Source: Oscillospiraceae bacterium (GTDB lineage: Bacteria > Bacillota > Clostridia > Oscillospirales > Ruminococcaceae). Taken from it: a DNA stretch of 64,000 bases. Below, piece after piece: positions 8,743-17,417 of this stretch. The first letter of the stretch is position 1; the number at the start of each line of letters is the position of its first letter. The position numbers were made by a program, and so were the translations under genes. The stretch lies in the NCBI GenBank assembly GCA_017472965.1, contig JAFUNR010000046.1:1-64000 (forward strand), given 5' to 3'. Under the pieces are notes generated by a model. It was not told where the DNA came from and made no database searches. It was given only the letters and a program-made list of their open reading frames with translations.

Positions 8743-9005
8743 GCAGAATGGATTGTGTACTTGTATACAAAACGTATTGTCCTTGACATAAATACAGGTT
8801 GTAACATGGCAGAAATGCCTTGAAATGGCGATTTTTTCCTGTGGCGTTATCGGAAAAAAACGGAGTGTCCTTGATACGCGGACAATAACAGGTTACAAGC
8901 CTGTAACTTTTTCTCTAAAAGCGGTCATAATCACAAATTGAGCTTATTTTTTGTAAGCTTTTTTTAGCCACATTGCAGAAAATAAAGGAAAAAGCCTGTT
9001 TGCTA
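8743..9005. other. Regulatory intergenic region upstream of the peptide transporter
   Basis: No gene is seen here. It holds the perfect 10-bp palindrome TTGTATACAA (8761-8770) and an inverted repeat, GTTACA-AGCC-TGTAAC (8892-8907). The sequence ACAGGTT recurs at 8794 and 8888, and each copy follows a TCCTTGA-type sequence. These are candidate operators for the divergent HAD operon and the transporter operon, but no protein can be assigned to them. Confidence 0.5.
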
Positions 9006-9034
9006 TTGAAAAAAGTGAGCATTTGGGCTAAAAT
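9006..9034 (+). promoter_or_regulatory. Promoter of the oligopeptide transporter operon
   Basis: TTGAAA (9006-9011) and TAAAAT (9029-9034) are separated by 17 bp. The predicted leader is about 165 nt long and contains a hairpin at 9123-9140. Confidence 0.75.
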
Positions 9035-9122
9035 ATGTAGCATGGTTTTCCTGCCAAGGGTGAAGTGTTCCTGTTTGGAGCATTTCCGGCACGGGAGATC
9101 TGCCCGCCAAAGGCTTTTTGGC

Positions 9123-9140
9123 CCGCTGTATGTACAGCGG
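9123..9140 (+). other. Leader inverted repeat
   Basis: CCGCTGTA and TACAGCGG flank a two-base centre in the 5' leader. It is near-palindromic, so it may be a protein operator as well as an RNA hairpin. No T-run follows. Confidence 0.4.
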
Positions 9141-9207
9141 CTGAAATCTGTGTCTATTGACCGTATAACGGATCAAATAGAGAAATATTTAGGGAGGAAA
9201 TTCAACC

Positions 9208-11145
9208 ATGAAGAAGATTCTTGCACTGGTGCTGGTTCTGGTCATGATGCTGAGCTGCGTTGCCTGCTCCGCTCCTGCTACCACCCCCAACACCGAGTCT
9301 GAGACTGAGACTGAGAATCAGACCCCGGTCACTGAGTCCCGTCCGAACCGCCTGATCTACGGTAGCACTACCGAGGTTTCCGGCGACATCGGCCCCGGCG
9401 CTTGGTGGACCAACAACGCCACCGACAACATGATCCGTGGCATGATCAATGATTACTCTCCTGTCACCACCAACCAGGGCGGCGAGTACATCATCAACCC
9501 CACCGTCTGCGGCGGCATTGACTCCGTCGAGAACGAGGACGGCTCCAAGACCTTCACCGTTAAGATCAACGAGGGTCTGGTCTTCAGCAACGGCGAGCCC
9601 ATCACCGCTGCCAACTACGTTGCCTATGCTCTGATCGGCTACTCTCCTGCTGCTGCCGAGGCCGGCGCCAAGCTGAGCACCGAGCAGGTCGTGGGTGCTA
9701 CCGAGTACAATGCTGGTGAGACTGACTGCCTGTCCGGCGTCCGTCTGGTCGATGAGTACACCTACTCCATCACCATCCCCGCTGAGTACCTGCCCTACTA
9801 CTACGAGCTGACCTACGCTTCTCTGAGCCCCCTGTACATCCCCATGTACGCCTCTGCTGAGCTGACCGTTGTCGACACCGAGAACGGCGCCAAGTTCGAG
9901 GGCGGCGAGCTGGTCGCTTCCGAGATCGACGCTGCTCGTTGGATGTACGACACCGCTGTGTCCGCTGGTCCCTACGTGATCAAGAGCCTGGACACCGGCG
10001 CTCTGGAGACCACTCTGGAGATCAACCCCAACTACGCTGGTAACTTCGAGGGTCAGAAGCCCTCCATCCAGACCATCGTTATCATCAAGACCGAGACCAC
10101 CACTCAGTTCGACGCTCTGGCCACCGGCGCTGTCGACCTGCTGGACACTCTGTCTGACGGTACCGAGGTCAACACTGCTAAGGATATGATCGCTGCTGGC
10201 GGTTATGTCGGTCTGGACTTCGAGCGTAACGGCTACGGCAAGATCCAGTTCCAGTGCGACTTTGGCCCCACCCAGTTCCAGGCTGTGCGTCATGCTATCG
10301 CCTACCTGCTGGACCGCAACGAGTTCGCCAACACCTTCTGCCAGGGCTACGGCTCTGTTGTCCATGGTCCCTACGGCCTGGCCATGTGGATGTACAAGGA
10401 CTCTGAGGAGCTGTTCGCCGACAAGATCAACACCTACGCCTACAACCCCGAGAAGGCTGTCGAGATTCTGGAAGCTGACGGCTGGGTTCTGGACGCTGAG
10501 GGCAACGACTACGTCTCCGGTACCCGTTATAAGAAGGTTACCGCTGAGGAAGCCGGCGATTACCCCCTGAACGTCACCCTGGCTGACGGCACCATCCTGA
10601 TGCCTCTGCACATCAAGTGGTCCTCTTCCGAGGCCAACCCCGTCTCTGAGCTGCTGGTCACCATGCTGTCCAACGGTCAGCAGACCGCCGACGCCGGTAT
10701 GATCATCGAGCAGACCGTCATGAGCTTTGACGAGCTGCTGAACTACATGTACCGCGACGCCACTCAGGGCGACCAGTACGGCGTGCCCACCTACGGCATG
10801 TACAACCTGGCCACCAACTTCACTCCTGCCTACGATATGTCCTACAGCTGGACCTCCGATCCCGACATGGTCGCTGCCGGTTGGAACACCAACTACTTCT
10901 TCGACGATAAGCTGGATCAGCTGTCCATGGACATGGTTTACGGTGTTGATTCTTCCGACTCCGCTACCTACCTGGATCTGTGGCAGCAGTACATCCTGCG
11001 CTGGAACGAGACCCTGCCTGAGATCCCCCTGTACTCCAACGTGTACACCACTGTCCACGCTGATTGGCTGGAGAACTACACTCAGAGCTCTCTGTGGGAC
11101 TTCAACCAGGCTGTTCTGTACGCCAGCATCAACGGTGCTGAGTAA
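9208..11145 (+). CDS. Oligopeptide ABC transporter substrate-binding lipoprotein
   Basis: A 645-residue SBP_bac_5 (OppA/DppA) family protein. It has a lipoprotein signal: a basic start, a hydrophobic stretch and a Cys-anchored end at CVACSA near residue 22, followed by a Thr/Glu-rich linker. The mature protein should be lipid-anchored outside the membrane and bind peptides for the adjacent permeases. Codon choice is extremely biased (CTG, GCT, GTC, AAC, TAC), more than in its neighbours, which points to very high expression. ATG 9208 follows AGGGAGGAA. A terminator lies between it and the permease genes, consistent with excess production of the binding protein. Confidence 0.93.
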   Translation: MKKILALVLVLVMMLSCVACSAPATTPNTESETETENQTPVTESRPNRLIYGSTTEVSGDIGPGAWWTNNATDNMIRGMINDYSPVTTNQGGEYIINPTVCGGIDSVENEDGSKTFTVKINEGLVFSNGEPITAANYVAYALIGYSPAAAEAGAKLSTEQVVGATEYNAGETDCLSGVRLVDEYTYSITIPAEYLPYYYELTYASLSPLYIPMYASAELTVVDTENGAKFEGGELVASEIDAARWMYDTAVSAGPYVIKSLDTGALETTLEINPNYAGNFEGQKPSIQTIVIIKTETTTQFDALATGAVDLLDTLSDGTEVNTAKDMIAAGGYVGLDFERNGYGKIQFQCDFGPTQFQAVRHAIAYLLDRNEFANTFCQGYGSVVHGPYGLAMWMYKDSEELFADKINTYAYNPEKAVEILEADGWVLDAEGNDYVSGTRYKKVTAEEAGDYPLNVTLADGTILMPLHIKWSSSEANPVSELLVTMLSNGQQTADAGMIIEQTVMSFDELLNYMYRDATQGDQYGVPTYGMYNLATNFTPAYDMSYSWTSDPDMVAAGWNTNYFFDDKLDQLSMDMVYGVDSSDSATYLDLWQQYILRWNETLPEIPLYSNVYTTVHADWLENYTQSSLWDFNQAVLYASINGAE

Positions 11146-11193
11146 TTCAGAATTGATCTGAACCGTTCCGGTTCCCGGAAAGAAATGAACGCG

Positions 11194-11226
11194 GCGGGGG
11201 CGGCATTTACCGCCCCCGCTGTTTTC
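11194..11226 (+). terminator. Intra-operon terminator after the binding protein
   Basis: A GC-rich 10-bp stem, GCGGGGGCGG (11194-11203) with CCGCCCCCGC (11210-11219), and then TGTTTTC. The short T-run suggests partial termination that lowers permease and ATPase expression relative to the binding protein. Confidence 0.75.
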
Positions 11227-11537
11227 ATAAAACAACGCTTTAGTCTGATAAAGTGTGCCGCAGGCTGCGGCATCCCGGTCAGAAAACCTGCTGCCGAGAC
11301 CGGTATGCAGGATTTTCCCCTTTAACCTGCGAAAATTACACCTTCCAGCAGCAGCCGACAAGCGAATGACTGTCGTCCTGAATGCGGGTTTTGCGCCGAC
11401 AGCGTACACCCGGCAGGGGCTCCTGCAAATTGAGGGATCCTGCGTGCGGGCAACCGCACACGGAGCGTCATTCCGGAAGGCTGTCTGACTTTCCAGTCGA
11501 AGGTTTTTTATAGACAAACATATAAAAATAAGCAGAA
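11227..11537 (+). other. Non-coding stretch between binding protein and permease
   Basis: About 310 bases without a convincing gene. I see no good internal promoter and no known RNA family. AT-rich sequence just before the permease ribosome site (11505-11537) could hold a weak -10 element. Confidence 0.4.
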
Positions 11538-11553
11538 AAGGAGGGCTATTCAG

Positions 11554-12573
11554 GTGTTCAAATATGTTCTGAAGCGTATCGGATACATGCTGGTCGTGTT
11601 TCTGATCCTGTCCGTTCTGATGTACTGCCTGTACAACCTGATCCCCAACGACCCCGCCCGTGCGGAATTGGAGCCTCTGCGTTCTACCCTGAAGCCGGAA
11701 GAATACCAGCGCCGCTATGAGCAGCTGCGGTATGAGTACGGTCTGGATGACCCCATCCTGGTCAACTATGCCCGGTGGATGGGCTTCATGCCGGATAAAA
11801 TGACCGGCGAATACGAGGGTATGCTGCAGGGCTATTTCGGCTATTCCTCCGTCTATAAGAAGGATGTGGCCGAGGTCATCCCCGAGCGTATGGAAAACAC
11901 CATCCTGCTCAATATCTTCTCCACCGCCGCTGCGCTGTTCATCACCATCCCGCTGGGTATCTACTGCGCTGTTCACAAGAAGGGCAAGATCGATACTGCC
12001 ACGCAGGTGGTCACCATCGTCGGTTACAGTATTCCCATTTACATCATCGCACTGGTGTTCATCTGGCTGTTTGCCGTGCAGTTCGGCTGGTTCCCTGTCA
12101 TGGGTATGCAGACCCCCGGCTCTGATTTCACCGGTATGCGTGCATTTCTGGACAAGCTGTACTATATGTGCCTGCCCGTGATCGTTATGACCTTCGGCAG
12201 CCTTGGCGGTATGACCCGCTACGTCCGCGCCGCCATGATCGACTCTCTGTCGCAGGATTACATCCGCACCGCCCGTGCCAAGGGCCTGCGCGAGAAGGTG
12301 GTCATCTACTCCCATGCATGGCGCAACGCCCTGCTGCCGGTCATCACCGTCATCATCGGCTGGTTCCTGTCCATCTTCAGCGGCTCTGTCGTTATCGAGA
12401 ATACCTTCTCCCTCAACGGTATGGGCGCACTGTACTACACCGGTCTGATGGGCCGTGACTACGAGCTGGTGCTTGCCATCCAGATGTTCTATGTCATCGT
12501 GTCCCTGATGGGTCAGCTGATCATGGACCTGAGCTACGGCCTGGTCGACCCGCGCGTCCGCGTGGATAAATAA
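11554..12573 (+). CDS. Peptide ABC transporter permease (DppB/OppB type)
   Basis: A 339-residue integral membrane protein starting at GTG 11554, with AAAGGAGGG eight bases upstream. The N-terminal helix, the long outer loop (EYGLDDPILVNYARWMG, then GYFGYSSV) and a core of five helices are typical of OppB/DppB. The EAA coupling motif is the segment ARAKGLREKVVIYSHAWRNA near residues 241-260, which docks on the ATPases. It pairs with the RCC1-containing permease to form the channel for peptides delivered by the lipoprotein. Confidence 0.93.
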   Translation: MFKYVLKRIGYMLVVFLILSVLMYCLYNLIPNDPARAELEPLRSTLKPEEYQRRYEQLRYEYGLDDPILVNYARWMGFMPDKMTGEYEGMLQGYFGYSSVYKKDVAEVIPERMENTILLNIFSTAAALFITIPLGIYCAVHKKGKIDTATQVVTIVGYSIPIYIIALVFIWLFAVQFGWFPVMGMQTPGSDFTGMRAFLDKLYYMCLPVIVMTFGSLGGMTRYVRAAMIDSLSQDYIRTARAKGLREKVVIYSHAWRNALLPVITVIIGWFLSIFSGSVVIENTFSLNGMGALYYTGLMGRDYELVLAIQMFYVIVSLMGQLIMDLSYGLVDPRVRVDK

Positions 12574-12591
12574 GGAAGGAGGAATTTTATA

Positions 12592-14427
12592 ATGGCTAAC
12601 GAAAAGAAAAAGAAAAATTCCTTCTTCGGCCGTCTGTTCGGCAGCCGCAACAAGGAGCTCAGCTTCATGGAAGAGGAGCAGCTGCAGAGCCCCGGCCGCA
12701 CCATGGTGCGCAACTTTGTCAACAACAAGCTGGGTATGACCGGCCTGATCGTGTTCCTGGTCATCTTCCTGTTTGTTGTCATCGGTCCGGTGTATCTGCC
12801 CATCGACCTTTCCCATGCGGATAACACCCAGACCAATGTGCCCCCCACGCTGTCCATGATGAAGCTCCCCGAGGAGCTGGAGGGCAATGTGGCCGATATC
12901 ACCCCCGGCACCACCTTCGGCGTCGGCGTTGATACCGCCGGTAAGGTATACACCTGGGGCCACACCAAGATCACCGACGTCATCGACCTGAAGAACATCC
13001 CCGAGGAGGTTCTGGAGGCCGAGATCGTCCAGATCGCCGCCGGATATGACCACATCGCCGCCATTGATAAGAACGGCCGTGTCTATGTCTGGGGCAACGA
13101 CCGTCTGGGTCAGGCCATGCTGCCCAGCGATATCACCACTGCCATGATGATGAAGCGCGATCTGGGCTTCAAGCAGCTGGAGGCCGGCTTCCAGTTCACT
13201 GCCGCTCTGACCGAAGAGGGCAAGCTGTTCATGTGGGGCAACGGCAACATGGCTGATATCAAGGTCCGCAAGGAAGCACAGGGCAACATCGATAAGGTGG
13301 CCCTGACCTCTTACAGCTACATCTCTCTGATGAAGGACGGCACCGTTCAGTACACCGGCCTGCAGAAGGAGAACGCCATCGCCCAGATCCCCGAGACACT
13401 GGGCAACAATATCGTGGATATCGCCGCCACCAACTCCACCGTGGCTGCCGTCGATGCCGACGGTAAGGTCACCGTGTGGGGCAACGTGGAAAAGGGTCTG
13501 GGCAATGTGCCCGAGATGAGCTCCAAGCCTGTGGAGCTGTACGGCGGTCAGAGCCACTACACCGCTCTGCTGGAGGACGGCATCGTGGTGAGCTGGGGCG
13601 ATAACTTCCACGATCAGGCCACCGTTCCCGCCAAGGTCAACGAGGCCGAGATCGAGACCATCTTCTCCGGTTTCTACCAGAACTATGCCATCACCACCGA
13701 GGGTGAGACCATCACCTGGGGTCTGAAGGGCTATCTGTTCGGCTCCGATAACCTGGGCCGTGATATCCTGACCCGTATCGTCAACGGCGGTCAGGTCACC
13801 ATGACCGTCGGCGCCATCGCCGTTGTCATTTCCCTGATCATCGGCATCATTCTGGGCGGTATCGCCGGCTACTTCGGCGGCTGGATCGATATGTGCGTCA
13901 TGCGTGTGGCCGAGGTCGTGGGCGGCCTGCCCTTTATCCCGTTCTCCATGATCCTGTCCGCTGTCATCGGCACCAGCATTTCGGTGGAGCAGCGTATGTA
14001 TCTGATCATGGTGGTTCTGGGTGTCCTGTCCTGGCCCGGCACCTGCCGCCTGATCCGCGCGCAGATCCTCAGCCAGCGTGAGCAGGAGTATGTCACCGCC
14101 GCAAAGGCCATGGGTGTGCGCGAGCGCTCCATCGTGTTCCGTCACATCATGCCCAATATCCTGTCTCTGATCTTGGTCAGCGCCACGCTGGATTTCGCCA
14201 CCTGTATGCTGACCGAGTCCACCCTGTCTTATCTGGGCTTCGGTATCGCCCCGCCCACTCCGACCTGGGGCAATATGCTCACCGGTGCAAACAACTCCGT
14301 CGTCATCCAGCAGTACTGGTGGCGCTGGGTGTTCCCCGCGACCGTGTTCGGCATCTGCACCATCTGTATCAACCTGATCGGCGACGCTCTGCGTGATGCG
14401 GTCGATCCCAAGACCAATGGACGCTGA
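12592..14427 (+). CDS. Peptide ABC transporter permease (DppC/OppC type) with inserted RCC1-like propeller
   Basis: A 611-residue protein, about twice the usual DppC length. Residues 1-70 give the cytosolic N-tail and helix 1 (GLIVFLVIFLFVVIG). Residues about 380-611 are the regular permease core, beginning with the family motif FGSDNLGRDIL and including the EAA loop AAKAMGVRERSIVFRHIMPN. Between them, residues about 95-378 form seven repeats of 40-48 residues. Each has the RCC1 pattern of a glycine turn, a hydrophobic strand, DGKV and a closing WG: TWG122, VWG167, MWG215, a degenerate YTG254, VWG296, SWG335 and TWG376. By topology the insert faces outside, next to the binding protein. Its function is unknown; peptide or surface recognition is a guess. 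The reading frame is intact and codon use matches the flanks. Confidence 0.9.
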   Translation: MANEKKKKNSFFGRLFGSRNKELSFMEEEQLQSPGRTMVRNFVNNKLGMTGLIVFLVIFLFVVIGPVYLPIDLSHADNTQTNVPPTLSMMKLPEELEGNVADITPGTTFGVGVDTAGKVYTWGHTKITDVIDLKNIPEEVLEAEIVQIAAGYDHIAAIDKNGRVYVWGNDRLGQAMLPSDITTAMMMKRDLGFKQLEAGFQFTAALTEEGKLFMWGNGNMADIKVRKEAQGNIDKVALTSYSYISLMKDGTVQYTGLQKENAIAQIPETLGNNIVDIAATNSTVAAVDADGKVTVWGNVEKGLGNVPEMSSKPVELYGGQSHYTALLEDGIVVSWGDNFHDQATVPAKVNEAEIETIFSGFYQNYAITTEGETITWGLKGYLFGSDNLGRDILTRIVNGGQVTMTVGAIAVVISLIIGIILGGIAGYFGGWIDMCVMRVAEVVGGLPFIPFSMILSAVIGTSISVEQRMYLIMVVLGVLSWPGTCRLIRAQILSQREQEYVTAAKAMGVRERSIVFRHIMPNILSLILVSATLDFATCMLTESTLSYLGFGIAPPTPTWGNMLTGANNSVVIQQYWWRWVFPATVFGICTICINLIGDALRDAVDPKTNGR

Positions 14428-14442
14428 GGAGGTGTGTGAATA

Positions 14443-15432
14443 ATGGCATTGTTGGAACTGAAAGACCTGAAAACATTTTTCCACACCAAGCGCGGCATCG
14501 TCAAGGCTGTCAACGGCGTAAGCTATTCCGTTGACGCCGGCAAGGTGCTGGGCGTCGTGGGCGAGTCCGGCTCGGGCAAGTCCGTCTCCGCCATGAGCAT
14601 CCTGCGTCTGCTGGATGACAACGGCTTTATCGAGGGCGGCGAGATCCTGTTCAATGGCCGCGATCTGACCAAGCTGACCACCGCCGAGATGTACAAGGTG
14701 CGCGGCAACGAGATCTCCGTCATCTTCCAGGAGCCCATGACCAGCCTGAACCCCGTGTTCACGGTGGAAAAGCAGCTCAGTGAGCCGCTGATGATCCATC
14801 AGGGCATGAAGAAGAAGGAAGCCATGAAGAAGGCTGTCGAGCTGCTGTCCGATGTTAAGATCCCCAATCCGGAGATCGTTGCCAAGCAGTATCCCCACCA
14901 GCTTTCCGGCGGTATGCGCCAGCGCGTTATGATCGCCATGGCTCTGGCCTGCAAGCCCAAGATCCTGATCGCGGACGAGCCCACCACGGCTCTGGACGTG
15001 ACCATTCAGGCGCAGATCTTGAAGCTGATGAACGAGCTGAAGGAAAAGAACGGCACCGCCGTGCTGTTCATCACCCATGACCTGGGCGTTATCAACCAGA
15101 TGGCTGACGACGTCGCCGTCATGTACTGCGGTCAGGTGGTGGAATTCGCCCCTGCCCACACCATCTTCCACAAGAGCGAGTTCTCTCATCCCTATACCGA
15201 GGGTCTGATGATGTCCATCCCGCGTCTGGATACCCCGACCAACAGCCGTCTGGACGCCATCCCCGGCGCTGTGCCGCACCCGCTGGATCTGCCCAAGGGC
15301 TGCAAGTTCGCGCCACGCTGCAAATACTGCACTGAGAGATGTCTGGAGGAGGAGCCTGAACTGGTTCCCGTGAGCGAGAAGCAGCAGATCCGCTGCTTCT
15401 ACCCGAATAAGGAGGACAGAAATGCAAAATAA
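14443..15432 (+). CDS. Peptide ABC transporter ATPase (DppD/OppD type)
   Basis: A 329-residue nucleotide-binding subunit: Walker A GESGSGKS at residues 40-47, signature LSGGMRQR, Walker [13 protein letters not shown], and the C-terminal oligo/dipeptide domain with the cysteine cluster [14 protein letters not shown]. It hydrolyses ATP at the inner membrane face to drive peptide import. ATG 14443 follows GAGGAGGTG, and its end overlaps the next gene by 11 bases, implying translational coupling. Length is normal, unlike its partner ATPase. Confidence 0.95.
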   Translation: MALLELKDLKTFFHTKRGIVKAVNGVSYSVDAGKVLGVVGESGSGKSVSAMSILRLLDDNGFIEGGEILFNGRDLTKLTTAEMYKVRGNEISVIFQEPMTSLNPVFTVEKQLSEPLMIHQGMKKKEAMKKAVELLSDVKIPNPEIVAKQYPHQLSGGMRQRVMIAMALACKPKILIADEPTTALDVTIQAQILKLMNELKEKNGTAVLFITHDLGVINQMADDVAVMYCGQVVEFAPAHTIFHKSEFSHPYTEGLMMSIPRLDTPTNSRLDAIPGAVPHPLDLPKGCKFAPRCKYCTERCLEEEPELVPVSEKQQIRCFYPNKEDRNAK

Positions 15433-16960
15433 AGAAGTCCTGCTCAGCATCAGTAACCTGAAGCAATATTTCCCGCTGAAGCGCGGCCGTGTGGTCAAGG
15501 CAAACGACGGCGTTTCCATCGACATCTATAAGGGCGAGACCTTCGGTCTGGTGGGCGAGTCCGGCTGCGGCAAGTCCACACTGGGCCGCACCATTCTGCA
15601 GCTGTATCACCAGACCTACGGTCGTACCATGTACTATGGCCGCACGCTGGACGATCTGGCCCCCAAGTATGTCTACAACACCATCAAGCATCTGCCCAAG
15701 CTGCGTCTGCAGTGGAAGGAGCTTTGCGCCAAGCGCGACAAGCTGGAGCAGGAGTATGCCGCTCTGAGCGAGGAGCAGCAGTACGCCAAGCACGGCGAAC
15801 TGGATACCGCCCGCAAGCTGGCCGAGGATGCCATGCTGAATATCACCAAGATCATTGGCGGTCTGGTGGCAGTAGAGGATCTGGCCCCTGTGCAGGAGGT
15901 CTACCTGAAGGAGTATGAGCTGGCCCATAAGAAGGTCGCTCTGACCCAGAAGCTGCAGGCCGACCAGCTGGATCTGGATGACCTGACCTTTGACGAGGAG
16001 AGGCATCCCGGCACCGTCAAGCCCGCCAAGCTGGCCAAGGCCAAAGCCAAGGTGGACGAGATCACCGCACAGATCGCCGCGCTGGATGTGCAGCTGGAGG
16101 TTGTCCAGAAGGAGAATGCCGCCCTGCGCGCACAGCACGAGAACAACGAGCTGTACCAGAAGTACGAGGCTCAGCACGACGACGGCATCGACCTTGCCCG
16201 TCTGAACTACGAGGAAATGCGTCAGCTGCGCCGCGATATGCAGCTGATCTTCCAGGATCCGTACTCCTCTCTGAACCCGCGTATGTCCGTCGGTCAGATC
16301 ATCAGCGAGGGCATGGTCGCCCACAAGATGATCCGCAACAAGGGCGAGCGTATGCAGGAGAAGGTGCTCAAGATCATGGATGACTGCGGTCTGGCCGGTT
16401 ACTTCCTGCACCGCTTCCCCCATCAGTTCTCCGGCGGTCAGCGTCAGCGTATCGGCATTGCCCGTGCTCTGGCCACCAGCCCCAAGTTTGTCGTCTGTGA
16501 CGAGGCCGTTTCCGCTCTGGATGTGTCCATTCAGGCCCAGATCATCAACCTGCTGCAGGATCTGAAGGAGCAGCAGGATCTGACCTACCTGTTCATTACC
16601 CATGACCTGTCCGTTGTCAAGTACATCTCCGACCGCATCGGCGTTATGTATCTGGGCAACATGGTCGAGCTGGCCGATTCGCAGGAGATCTTTGATAACC
16701 CCGTCCATCCCTACACCGAAGCTCTGCTGAACGCCATCCCCACCACCGTGGATGAGAGCCATCGCGAGCTGCAGGTGCTGGAGGGCGATATCCCCAGCCC
16801 CGTCAACCCGCCCAAGGGCTGTAAGTTCCACACCCGCTGCGCCTACTGCACCGAGATCTGCAAGCAGGTCGTGCCCGCGTGGGAGGAGGTCTCCCCCAAC
16901 CACTTCGTGGCCTGCCACCACAAGCTGCACCGCGTCAGCGAGAAGGAACAGCAGGGCTAA
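15422..16960 (+). CDS. Peptide ABC transporter ATPase (DppF/OppF type) with coiled-coil insertion
   Basis: A 512-residue subunit; the family is normally about 320-330. Walker A GESGCGKST is at residues 45-53, the Q-loop segment LIFQDPYSSLNPR at 275-287, signature FSGGQRQR at 336-343 and Walker B VVCDEAVSALD near 357-367, so the ATPase core is complete. Residues about 72-255, between Walker A and the Q-loop, are a Glu/Lys/Gln/Ala-rich charged helical stretch (for example KRDKLEQEYAALSEEQQ and AKAKAKVDEITAQIAALDVQ) predicted to form an antiparallel coiled coil. It would project from the ATPase in the cytosol. The C-terminal oligo-peptide domain with GCKFHTRCAYC is present. The start overlaps dppD. 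Confidence 0.92.
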   Translation: MQNKEVLLSISNLKQYFPLKRGRVVKANDGVSIDIYKGETFGLVGESGCGKSTLGRTILQLYHQTYGRTMYYGRTLDDLAPKYVYNTIKHLPKLRLQWKELCAKRDKLEQEYAALSEEQQYAKHGELDTARKLAEDAMLNITKIIGGLVAVEDLAPVQEVYLKEYELAHKKVALTQKLQADQLDLDDLTFDEERHPGTVKPAKLAKAKAKVDEITAQIAALDVQLEVVQKENAALRAQHENNELYQKYEAQHDDGIDLARLNYEEMRQLRRDMQLIFQDPYSSLNPRMSVGQIISEGMVAHKMIRNKGERMQEKVLKIMDDCGLAGYFLHRFPHQFSGGQRQRIGIARALATSPKFVVCDEAVSALDVSIQAQIINLLQDLKEQQDLTYLFITHDLSVVKYISDRIGVMYLGNMVELADSQEIFDNPVHPYTEALLNAIPTTVDESHRELQVLEGDIPSPVNPPKGCKFHTRCAYCTEICKQVVPAWEEVSPNHFVACHHKLHRVSEKEQQG

Positions 16961-16975
16961 AAGGAGCATTCCTTT

Positions 16976-17275
16976 ATGCTGTTTCAGAAAAGTATCGATA
17001 AGGCGTTCGCGCTGCAGCAAAAGCTGAACCGTGAACGCCGCGGCGAAACGGAGGAAGCGGAAAAGCTGTCCGATGTGCCGGAGGAGACTTCCTCCGCCGA
17101 AGGGCAGGAAACGCCTGTTCCGCCGCAGCTTCTCCAGCGCCGGCAGGAGGAAAAGCTCACCTTCAAGGATAAGATCGCCATGCTGTTCAGCGCGTATGCC
17201 GTGCTGCTTGTGCCGGCGGTGGGTGTCCTTGTGGTGATGTGTCTGCTGCTGTACTGGATGGCGGGCGGCTTTTGA
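16976..17275 (+). CDS. Small single-pass membrane protein at the end of the transporter operon
   Basis: A 99-residue protein with a charged N-terminal 65 residues rich in Glu, Gln and Arg (KLNRERRGETEEAEK) and a single C-terminal helix (AYAVLLVPAVGVLVVMCLLLY). It would be a tail-anchored or N-in membrane protein. AAGGAG precedes ATG 16976 and the gene starts 16 bases after the ATPase, with a strong terminator right after it, so it belongs to the peptide transporter operon. No family is recognised; an accessory role with the modified transporter is an inference. Confidence 0.7.
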   Translation: MLFQKSIDKAFALQQKLNRERRGETEEAEKLSDVPEETSSAEGQETPVPPQLLQRRQEEKLTFKDKIAMLFSAYAVLLVPAVGVLVVMCLLLYWMAGGF

Positions 17276-17301
17276 GCCACCGTCAGATAAGCAAAATAAG
17301 A

Positions 17302-17348
17302 ACCGGCTGCCGGACCCGTTATGCGGGAACCGGCAGCCGGTATTTTTT
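17302..17348 (+). terminator. Terminator of the peptide transporter operon
   Basis: ACCGGCTGCCGG (17302-17313) pairs with CCGGCAGCCGGT (17330-17341), with an inner CCCG/CGGG pair and then ATTTTTTG. Confidence 0.9.
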
Positions 17349-17417
17349 GTGCGGTGAAAAGAGCTTTCGTGCGGGGAAAGAGTTTCTATACGGGGAAAAG
17401 AGTTTGTGCGCGCTGCT

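Noticed and set aside
9123..9140. Leader palindrome as a rho-independent terminator
   Set aside because: No T-run follows and the gene downstream appears to be highly expressed.
9202..15525. A minus-strand open frame of about 2100 codons antisense to the peptide transporter operon
   Set aside because: The sense strand encodes five recognisable ABC transporter genes with ribosome sites. The antisense frame results from their extreme codon bias and shows no domain signature.
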